Of a DNA stretch of 64,000 bases, positions 56,203-64,000 are shown one piece after another. The position numbers and the translations under genes are program-made. The notes under the pieces were generated by a model. It was not told the origin of the DNA. It saw only the letters and a program-made list of their open reading frames with translations, and made no database searches. Origin of the DNA: Manihot esculenta (Eukaryota > Streptophyta > Magnoliopsida > Malpighiales > Euphorbiaceae); contig NC_035172.2 of assembly GCF_001659605.2 (NCBI RefSeq), forward strand, positions 31,547,342-31,611,341. Reading direction: 5' to 3'. The first letter of the stretch is position 1. Each line of letters opens with the position of its first letter.

Positions 56203-58047
56203 AAAAACATTACATAGATCATGTACCAAAGGGATTAACCATACACACTAGGGTCAAGCACGACTCTAAACCTCAATATATATCATTACACAATACTTTA
56301 CATTACATTGTCTTTCATGTCCACAACTAATCTATTACATACATAAACTTCTATTCCTGTTGACTTCATGGTCTAGCCCGCACCTGCAAACCTGGGGGTT
56401 AAGGGAATGGAGTGAGCTACTAGAGCCCAGTGAGCAGAATAATAAAAACATTTAAAACATATGCTATCATGGAATGCATCACATCACAGACAAATCAATC
56501 AAGGATGAACTTGTCACTAATAGCCCTCTACATAACATTCCAATATGTCAGGGGTGTAGAATGGGCCTCACTGGTCTTTCTCTTACATAGTGCCAGGGGC
56601 GTAGAATGGGCCTCACTGGTCTTTCATACCGTATCATCACCATATCATATCATATCATAGTGAGGGCTAAAGGATCATTCAACATTCATCCACATCATCA
56701 TCATATTATGCAATGCAACATATTCGTGAATTCTAATGCAAACAACCTAATATATATGTATATCACATGGCATTCGTGATGCGTGAATCATGCTAAAACT
56801 TTCATTTGCTTTAAAATAAAAGAGTTGTGTTCTACTCACCTCAGGCTAGCTCTGAAAAGACACTGAAGTAGCTATCTCACTGCTGGGGTCCTCGGTTCCT
56901 CGAGTCCGAACCTACACAGGTGGACTCAAATGAGGGACCAAACATACATGAACATGACTCTAAACATCTCCCCAAAAACCCCCTAAAACACCTTAAAACA
57001 ATCATAGAAATCATGCAAAGGAAGGCTGAACAGGGCACTTTCGGCGGCAGGTTCGGCGGCCGAAAGTCCCTCCAGAGCCGAAACTCAGCCACCTTCGGCG
57101 GCACCTTCGGCGACCGAAAGTGGTTCCAGAGCCGAAACTCATGCATGTTCGGCGGCTTCTTCGGCGGCCGAAACTCCCCTCCAGAGCCGAAAGTCCAATT
57201 TTCAGGGGCAGGGTTCGGCAGCCAAAAGCGTGCCTCCACAGGCAAGTTCGGCGGCCGAAAGTCCTTTGGCTGCCGAACCTGAGTTCTCCCAAAGTGGCAG
57301 AACTCAGCCTCCATATGCACATTTTGCCTCCCAAACCTTTCAAACATGCATTTAGCTATTCTATAACATGCATAAACACATACATAAGCATGTAGGGGTC
57401 TCAAACTAACCTAAACCCCAACACAAACACATATAGCAACTCATACAACATACATTATCCATAAACTCAACATTAACCCTAACAACAATCAACTAACTTA
57501 AGCATGCATTTCTACCCCATAAACTTTCATAAAACATACAAGGAGGGTGGGATCTAAGCTTACCTCTTGAAGATCGAGAGGTGATGCGTTCCTTAACTTG
57601 GAGATGGGAGAAATCTAGTTCCTTGGGTCTCCAACCTCTAAAACTTGATCTTTAGCTCAAAACTTCAAAAACCAAGTTAAAACTTGTTAAAACTTGCAAG
57701 ATTTGAAGAAAATCATCAAAACCAACCATGGGAGGGTATGGACTCACCGTTGACCGAAAATAGGGGAGAAAACTCGCCCATTTTCGGCCATGGGGCCTTT
57801 TATAGGTGGCTGGCCAGACCACCTTTGGAAGCCAAAGGTGACTCCAAAACTCTACCATGTTCGGCGGTCGAACCTGGATTTCCCTCTATGGTCATTTTCA
57901 TTCAAAACTCAATTTCTTTCTTAAAACCATAAAATACATAAAAAAATATTTTGTAAAAACATGATTTTACCCTTGTAGAGGTTTTCGACATCCGAGTTTC
58001 CACCGGACGGTAGGAATTCCGATACCGGAGTCTAGCCGGGTATTACA
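56203..58047 (-). repeat. Element C 5' LTR, outer part
   Basis: Continues from 41801 after element G and ends at CTAGCCGGGTATTACA, followed by the right TCGAC. It includes hairpin units near 56545-56615 and palindrome clusters near 57040-57280, fuller than those of the 3' LTR. Confidence 0.93.
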
Positions 58048-58052
58048 TCGAC

Positions 58053-58337
58053 AAACACAGAAGAATAAATCACTGCAAAAAAAATGACTGTCTAGTGTAT
58101 CATCTTCTCTCTCTACAGTCTATACACTTTCTCCCTAAGCCAAAAGAATAAATCACAGTTGAAAATACATATATGTTCTACTCCTTTTCCTCCTAATTAT
58201 TTTCACCATCCGATCAAACCCCCTATAGAATTTGTTGTTGATTCACCCTTATTCATTTTTCCCAAATCGCTTCACTCTTCTCTTTAAATTGAATCCCTAG
58301 CTTTTCATCCTCTTCACCCTATGCAACTTTTTATTCT
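58053..58337. other. Host-like sequence right of element C
   Basis: AT-rich with pyrimidine-rich stretches on the plus strand (CTCTCTCTACAG, CTTCACTCTTCTCTTT). No coding frame or repeat is recognised. It should adjoin 3627 in an allele without element C. Whether it belongs to the same host gene as the candidate exon at 3218-3469 cannot be decided. Confidence 0.5.
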
Positions 58338-59439
58338 CCACAACCTCTACCGGCGCTAGGATTCTGATCGACTTAAGGTCACCGGAATCCGTAGCAAGCC
58401 TACTATGCATCCTGTGTACCTGATAAAATCCCATACATGAACATACATTTTCATAAAAATTTAAACTTTTCATAAACCAAGCTTGACATGAGCATACATC
58501 ATAACCTGTAAACATAAAACCCATGCTAGAGCCCTCATCAAATGCTCTAGCATGGTCAACATCATATACCTCAAGTTTGGATTAACATAATTCGTTATGA
58601 AACCTTTTACATAGAAACATGTTCATTGGGATTTACAACATAAACTGGGGCAAAGTACAAAACTAAACCATTACATGATACATGTCCACTACTATTCTAT
58701 TACATAACATATACCATCAACCTTGGTGACTTCCCCGCTCTAACTCTGATCCTGCAAACCTGGGGGTTAGGGGAAAGGGGGTAAGCTACAAGAGCCTAGT
58801 GAGCAGAACAGTAAAAATAGTTTAATAAACTATGCTCATATGGAATGCATCACAACACAAACAATACACATTAAGGATGGACTTGTCACTAGTAACCCTC
58901 TACATATCCAATGTGCCCGGCCCTCGACGGAGTTCCTCAGGACTTTCGCTTAAACATAACATAACATGTCCAACTGTGCCAGGGGCGTAGAATGGGTCTC
59001 GACCTGGACTTTCTCTTACATCGTGCCAGGGGCGTAGAATGAGCCTCAACCTGGACTTCCATATCATATCATAACATATCATATCGAGGGCTAGTGGGTC
59101 ACCCAATATCCATCCACATCAACAGCAAATTATGCAATACATCATATTCTTGAATTCTAATGCACACAACCTATTACATACATGGCATTCATGATGCATG
59201 AATATGCTTAAAAATTTGATTTCTTTGAAAAAAAATAGAATAGTTTAGTTCTACTCATCTCAGGCTAACGCTTGACTGACACTGAAGCAGCTGACTCACT
59301 GCTGGTCTTTTCGGTCTCTCAGGTCCAATCCTCTTGAAGATTTAGGAGTGACAGCAACCCCAACATGGAGATGAGTCAAACGGTCTCCAAAGCTTCGAAA
59401 CTTCGATTTAAGCTTAAAAACTTCAAGACAAGATGAAAA
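58338..59439 (-). repeat. J: degraded minus-strand LTR fragment
   Basis: Similarity to the inner LTR end starts at CTCTACCGGCGCTAGGAT without the terminal TGTAACG, then follows the LTR through hairpin-like units (58915-59060) and the CTACTCATCTCAGG exon-like boundary to about 59325. It jumps at a CCT microhomology to the CCTCTTGAAGAT donor region, skipping about 1 kb including a palindrome cluster. Element I interrupts it at 59440; the rest is outside the window or lost. Confidence 0.75.
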
Positions 59440-60697
59440 TGTAATACCCGGCTAGACTCCGGTATCGGAATTCCTACCGTCCGGTGGAATCTCGGATGTC
59501 GGAAGCCTCTAGTAGGGTAGAAACATGTTTTCATAAAATATTTTAATGTATTTCATGGTTTTAAGTAAAAAGGAAATGAGTTTTTGCATGAAAATAATCT
59601 TGGAGGAAGACCCAAGTTCGGCCGCCGAACCTCAAGTTCGGCCGCCGAACATGCATGCACTTCGGGAGAGCCTTAGGCCCCCGAAGGCATAAGTGAGGGA
59701 AGTCCAGGTTCGGCCGCCGAACCTCATGTTCGGCCGCCGAACTTGCATGCGTTGCGGAGGCACGTTCGGCTCCCGAATGTGGCCTGGCCAGCCACCTATA
59801 AAGGGGTCCCTTAGCCGAAATGGGCGAGTTTTTCTCTCCATTGTCGGCCAAGGTGAGCTCTCCGCCATCCCTCACCGATCTTGAGTTTCTTCCTTCCATT
59901 CTTCATGATTTTTATGAGTTTTCACCTTCGTTTTGAAGATTTTCGAGTATAAAGCAAGTTTTGGAGCTTTGAGGTTCAAGAAGCTCAATCTCTCCCATCT
60001 CCGAGTTAGGGTCGTTTTCCTCTCGATCTTCAAGAGGTAAGGGCCGATCTTGAGCTCACTATATGTTTTAAACAAGTTTTAAGTTGATCTTTGGGGTAGA
60101 AATGCATGTTTAGGTTTTTGGTTGGTTTAAGGATTATGTTAAGTTTTTGAGCTATGTATGAAGCTTGTGGTTGTTTGATGTGTTGTAGATGGGGTTTAGG
60201 ATAGTTTGAAGCCCCTAGGATCTGATGTATGTATCTATGTATGTTTTGAGTGAGTTGTATGCTTGATCTAAAAGGTTGGGAGGCAACTGTGCATGAGGAA
60301 CCAAGTTTCTGCCCTTTGGCAGAAACCAGGTTCGGCAGCCGAAGGACTTTCGGCCGCCGAACCTGCTTAGGAGGCAAACCTTTCGACTGCCGAAGCCTGC
60401 CCCCGAAAGAGGACTTTCGTCTCTGGAGGGCAGTTTCGGCCGCCGAAAGTGCCGCCGAACATGCATGAGTTTCGTCTCTGTCTGGGAGTTTCGGCCGCCG
60501 AAGGTGTCGCTGAACCTGCCTGACTTTCGGCTCTGGAGGGACTTTCGGCCGCCGAACCTGCCGCTGAAAGTGCCCTGTTCAGCCTTCCTTTTCATGCTTC
60601 CCATGGATGTCTTGAGGTGTTTTAAGGGGGTTTTTGGGGGATGTTTTAGAGTCATGTTCTAGTATGTTTGGTCCCTCATTTGAGTCCACCTTTGTAG

Positions 60698-60767
60698 GTT
60701 TGGACCCGAGGAACCGAGGACCCCAGCAGTGACAGCTGCTTCAGAGTCTTGTCAGAGTCAGCCAGAG
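60698..60767 (+). other. Exon-like block in the element I leader (predicted)
   Basis: A 70-bp block after TCCACCTTTGTAG and before GTGAGTAG. A strong pyrimidine tract with CCCCTTATCCCCCAG at about 61257-61271 would be the next acceptor. TTTTTCAG at 62001-62008, nine bases from the gag ATG, is another. Predicted only. Confidence 0.4.
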
Positions 60768-60970
60768 GTGAGTAGAATAAACTCTTACATTTTAAATAAA
60801 TGAAAAACTTTAGCATGAATCATGCATCATGAATGCCATGTGATATCCTAGGTTGCTTGCATTAGAATTCACGAATATGTTGCATTGCATATCTTGATGT
60901 TGATGTGGATGGATATTGGATGACCCATTGGTCCTCAATATGATGAGACATGATATGATATGATATGGAA

Positions 60971-61117
60971 GTCCAGGTGTGGCCTGCACTACGCCCCTGG
61001 CACTATGTAAGTGAAAGTCCGGGTGTGGTCTGCACTACGCCCCCGGCACAGTTGGACATGTATGTTATGAGATATGTAAGAGAAAGACCAGATGTGGCCT
61101 GCACTATGCCCCTGGCA
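60971..61117 (+). repeat. Hairpin array of element I with paired arm changes
   Basis: Unit 1 has arms CCAGG (60973-60977) and CCTGG (60996-61000). Unit 2 has CCGGG (61019-61023) and CCCGG (61042-61046). Unit 3 has CCAG (61088-61091) and CTGG (61112-61115). Unit 2 differs from unit 1 at the same paired position in both arms, keeping the stem. Confidence 0.8.
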
Positions 61118-61748
61118 CAGTTGGACTATGTAGAGGACCCTTGGAGACAAGTCCATCCTTGATGTGATATGGTTGTGATGTGATGCATTACATGATAGCA
61201 TGTAATTTAATTGTTATTATTATTCTGCTCACTGGGCTCTTGTAGCTCACCCCTTTCCCCTTATCCCCCAGGTTTGTAGGTACAGGGTAGACCAGGAGGT
61301 CGGCAGGAGTAAAGTCTGTTTTTATGTAATAGTTAGAAGTTGTGGACATGATGAAATCGTAATGTAATGTTTTATGTAATCATGATATGAAAAATGATAT
61401 TGAGGATTAAAGGTTGTGCTTGACCCTATGTGTATGGTATTCCTTTTTAATGCATGATCACTATTATTATTGATGAGATGAGTAATCAAGCTTAATGTAT
61501 GTTTTTGATACCCCATTGGAGCATGTGATGAGGGCTCCAGTGTGAGGTTTATGGTTACGTTAGTGTGCATGCACAGGTTAAGCTTAATTTATGAAAGAAA
61601 AAGTTTATACGTTTATGTATTTGTATGATCATGTATGGGAATACACAGGTTTACAGGTTGTATGTCAGGCTTGCTACGGGTCCCGGCGGCCTTAAGCCGA
61701 TCTGGATCCTAGCGCCGGTAGCGGTCCGATTTTCGGGTCGTTACAGAA

Positions 61749-61761
61749 TGGTATCAGAGCC
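61749..61761 (+). other. Primer-binding site of element I
   Basis: TGGTATCAGAGCC, three bases after the LTR, initiator tRNA-Met type. Confidence 0.93.
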
Positions 61762-62016
61762 CTAGGTTCATATGGTCGGACCTAGAGTGTCGGGCTCATA
61801 GATGTTATAGAAGGTCAAGCACAATAGGAAAGGTCATGTCCACTAGGATAGGATGTGGAGTCCTGTCTTGTATGATGATGTGAAATGCCATGATTATATA
61901 CATGTGCATTAATGCTACGATATGAATGATATGTATGTGATGCGGGTTCATGTGAGCCCACATGAACCATATGATGCTAACGTTTATGTGATGTGTACTG
62001 TTTTTCAGAAAACAGT

Positions 62017-64000
62017 ATGAGAGGAACTCGTCGATCTGCACGATTGACTGGAGTGCCACCTGAGGATGAGGGCATGAGCGCCCGTCCTCTTGCATTGCCT
62101 AGGGCAATGTCTAGTAGGGCTAGCGGAGAAAGAGCAGCGAGAGACCCTAAAAGGTCTCTGGATCTGGGTAGAAGCAGATCAGTGAGGGGAACAGTTCAGG
62201 GAGGAATGTCAGAGGACATGGGGGATGATATGGATGTAGAGCAGAGGAGAGATGGCAGTCTGGGAGTTAGCATGTCAGAAGAGGGAATGGGAGAGTCCCA
62301 AGGAAGCACTCAGGCCTCGGGATTTGCTCAGCCACCCCACTACCCGCACTTCTCACAAAATCCCGGGTATTCGATGGGAGGTACATCGGATTACCCTAGC
62401 TTTACCCCTTATCCCACACACATGCCATACCCTCCCTACTACCCACCATACCCACAACACCCAATGTATCCACCCCCACCCTACTATCCAAATCCAGCTA
62501 ACCCTACCTCAGAAAATGTTGCACCTCCTCCACCATCAGCAGAACCCACAGTTCCAGCAACCCATATGCCTAAGCCTAGCTCATCTGGTGGGAGCAAGGT
62601 CAAGATGATCAACTACATGAAGCTGGGTGCTCCCCAGTTTGAAACCGGTGATGACCCGTTTGTGTACCTTGAAAGGGTCAAAACAATTACAGATGAGATA
62701 GGAGCTGATGACAGCAGAGCCATTCAGATGGCTGGGTTCACACTCAAATGTAAAAAGGCCCGTGAGTGGTTTAAGAACTATGTGAGCCCGAGGTTGGACA
62801 GCCTATCATGGGAGGAGTTTGCAAATGAATTTGCAGGATGGGCTTTTCCTGACAGTTCAAGAGAATTGAAGATGATTGAGTTTGAACAGTTAAGGCAGAC
62901 AGAGGAAATGAGTGTAGACGAGTACACCGACAGGTTCTTGGAGCTGTTGCCGTTTGCAGGGCAAACTCTTGACACAGACCAGAAGAAGTCAAGGAGGTAT
63001 ATCATGAAACTTCACTCCAGGTATTCCTCCTTGATTCAGTCCGCAGATAGGGAGAGCTTCCATGCCATAGTGGATATGGCTAGGAGGATGGAGGCTAGTG
63101 CTATCATCGAGGGGAAAGTCAAGCAGTCAGTGGCACAGCCTTCTGGTTCTAAGACCCCAGGCTCTTCTTCCATGAGTGCAGCAGCTTCAGGTAGTAAAAA
63201 GTGGGACAGAGGCCACAGGAAGTCTAAGAAGAACAAGTTCTGGAACAAGGTTAAGTCCAATCTGGGATTTGGTGGTGGCTCAAGCTCTGGTGCGGATAAT
63301 GCAGTTTGTGCAAGGTGTGGTAAGCCACACAAGGGAGTATGTCGGTTTGGGATGACAGCCTGTTTCAGATGTGGTCAGGAGGGACATATGGCTCGAGACT
63401 GTCCAAGAGCAGTTCCGATGGCTCAGTCCCAGCAGACAGCTTCAGGTAGTGTAGCGCAGCCAGCAGCTCTAGCCACGACTCAGGCCAGTGGCAGAGGTAG
63501 AGGGAGAGGATCGGCCTCTTCTTCAGCGGGTTTCAGAGGTGAAGGTCCATCAGCTCCAGCACGGATCTTCACAATGACACAGCAGGAGGCATATGCATCT
63601 AACACCGTGGTGGCAGGTAACTTAGTCATTGGTTGTTCAGATGTGTATGCCTTGATGGACCCTGGTGCATCTCATTCTTTTATTGCACCGAGAGCCGTTG
63701 AGAGGTTGGGGTTGATGATCTCTGGGTTAGAGTGTCCTCTCTGGGTCAGTGGACCCAAGTGTGATCCATCAGTGGCAGAGTCAGTCTGCCAGTGCAGCCC
63801 TGTGTTTGTTGAGGGAAGATGCTTGTCCGCCGACCTTATGGTTCTAGATTTGACAGATTTTGACGTCATTCTAGGAATGGACTGGTTATCTACCCATGGT
63901 GCTACCTTGGACTGCAGGGACAAGGTAGTCAGGTTCAGAGGTCAGGATGGGTCAGAGGTAGTCTTCAGAGGAGACAGGAGGGGTACACCTAGAGGTCTAA
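62017..64000 (+). CDS. Element I Gag-protease, open to the window edge
   Basis: I translated this from ATG 62017 ([19 protein letters not shown]) to the last complete codon at 63999 and found no stop in 661 codons. Order: Ser/Arg-rich N-terminus; [13 protein letters not shown]; Pro/Tyr-rich linker ([19 protein letters not shown]); capsid-like region with [57 protein letters not shown] and [14 protein letters not shown]; cysteine motif CARCGKPHKGVC; knuckle [14 protein letters not shown]; Gly/Arg-rich linker; protease [11 protein letters not shown] and [13 protein letters not shown]. The last residues RRGTPRGL are followed in siblings by the link to RT. It is the only gag in the window with no lesion. 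RT onward lies outside the window. Confidence 0.95.
   Translation, partial: MRGTRRSARLTGVPPEDEGMSARPLALPRAMSSRASGERAARDPKRSLDLGRSRSVRGTVQGGMSEDMGDDMDVEQRRDGSLGVSMSEEGMGESQGSTQASGFAQPPHYPHFSQNPGYSMGGTSDYPSFTPYPTHMPYPPYYPPYPQHPMYPPPPYYPNPANPTSENVAPPPPSAEPTVPATHMPKPSSSGGSKVKMINYMKLGAPQFETGDDPFVYLERVKTITDEIGADDSRAIQMAGFTLKCKKAREWFKNYVSPRLDSLSWEEFANEFAGWAFPDSSRELKMIEFEQLRQTEEMSVDEYTDRFLELLPFAGQTLDTDQKKSRRYIMKLHSRYSSLIQSADRESFHAIVDMARRMEASAIIEGKVKQSVAQPSGSKTPGSSSMSAAASGSKKWDRGHRKSKKNKFWNKVKSNLGFGGGSSSGADNAVCARCGKPHKGVCRFGMTACFRCGQEGHMARDCPRAVPMAQSQQTASGSVAQPAALATTQASGRGRGRGSASSSAGFRGEGPSAPARIFTMTQQEAYASNTVVAGNLVIGCSDVYALMDPGASHSFIAPRAVERLGLMISGLECPLWVSGPKCDPSVAESVCQCSPVFVEGRCLSADLMVLDLTDFDVILGMDWLSTHGATLDCRDKVVRFRGQDGSEVVFRGDRRGTPRGL

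Larger units (their letters stand above)
3628..58047 (-). mobile_element. Element C: outermost Ty3/gypsy chromovirus, stretched by five insertions
   Basis: C is read on the minus strand. Its pieces are the 3' LTR at 3628-5775, integrase at 5791-6988, RT/RNase H at 26712-27973, RT/protease/knuckle at 30519-32015, gag at 34274-34892 and 40836-41265, primer site at 41523-41535, and 5' LTR at 41539-41801 plus 56203-58047. Together they make about 9.5 kb in the expected gag-PR-RT-RH-IN-chromodomain order. Perfect TCGAC duplications at 3623-3627 and 58048-58052 prove that both ends belong to one insertion. Stops and small frameshifts are scattered through gag and pol, so it is not autonomous. It is the oldest member of the nest because every other element between its ends lies inside it. 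The left terminus reads TATAAC where sibling copies read TGTAAC. Confidence 0.93.
59440..61745 (+). repeat. Element I 5' LTR
   Basis: 2306 bp, TGTAATACCCGGCTAGACTC to TCGGGTCGTTACA. TATAAAG at 59797-59803, palindrome clusters at about 59615-59780 and 60330-60575, donor GT 60037, exon-like block 60698-60767, acceptor near 61271 or 61279, and hairpin units at 60971-61117. Confidence 0.95.
59440..64000 (+). mobile_element. Element I: chromovirus of the A subfamily, cut by the window end
   Basis: 5' LTR, primer site and an uninterrupted gag-protease frame to the last base. GAAAA at 59435-59439 should be the left duplication. The gag-pol frame shows no lesion over 661 codons, unlike A, C, G and H, so this is the best candidate for a coding-competent copy. 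Confidence 0.93.

Overview
The window is plant nuclear DNA, probably from a eudicot (weakly supported), and is almost entirely a heterochromatin-type nest of Ty3/gypsy LTR retrotransposons. The autonomous-type copies carry gag, a CCHC knuckle, protease, RT, RNase H, integrase and a C-terminal chromodomain-like segment, with a primer-binding site for initiator tRNA-Met. This places them among plant chromoviruses, probably the Tekay/Del lineage. No bacterial gene, rRNA, tRNA or CRISPR array was seen.

Layout. Positions 1-3627 are AT-rich host flank holding a MITE-like element (1959-2482) and one weak candidate exon of a host gene (3218-3469, minus). Element C (minus, 3628-58047, flanked by TCGAC on both sides) is the outermost retrotransposon. 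About 9.5 kb of its own sequence has been stretched to 54.4 kb by later insertions. Inside C sit: element A (plus, 6989-26711) in the integrase; a solo LTR D (27974-30518) in the RT; a solo LTR E (32016-34273) in gag; element F (34893-40835), an unrelated Tat/Athila-like non-autonomous element with a tRNA-Asp-type primer site, in gag; and element G (plus, 41802-56202) in the 5' LTR. A third layer follows: element B (plus, 9212-18968) lies in the 5' LTR of A, and element H (minus, 44549-54506) lies in the RT of G. Target-site duplications support every one of these boundaries; those of A and G each differ by one base.

From 58053 to the end there is a short host-like stretch, then a degraded minus-strand LTR (J, about 58338-59439). 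J is interrupted by element I (plus, from 59440), whose gag-protease frame is open to the window edge and which is the best-preserved coding copy here.

The LTRs, 2.1-2.5 kb in full form, are the most interesting non-coding part. Three diverged LTR subfamilies (A/C/E/H/I, B, D/G) share an architecture: a TATA box about 0.36 kb in (lost in B), dense arrays of the hyphenated palindrome TTCGGCNGCCGAA, splice-signal-like sites bracketing a 70-84 bp exon-like block, and a tandem array of short CCAGG...CCTGG hairpin units, two of which show paired changes in both arms. Element F carries two stem-loops with an identical AGGA loop, different but complementary stems, each followed by a polypurine tract.
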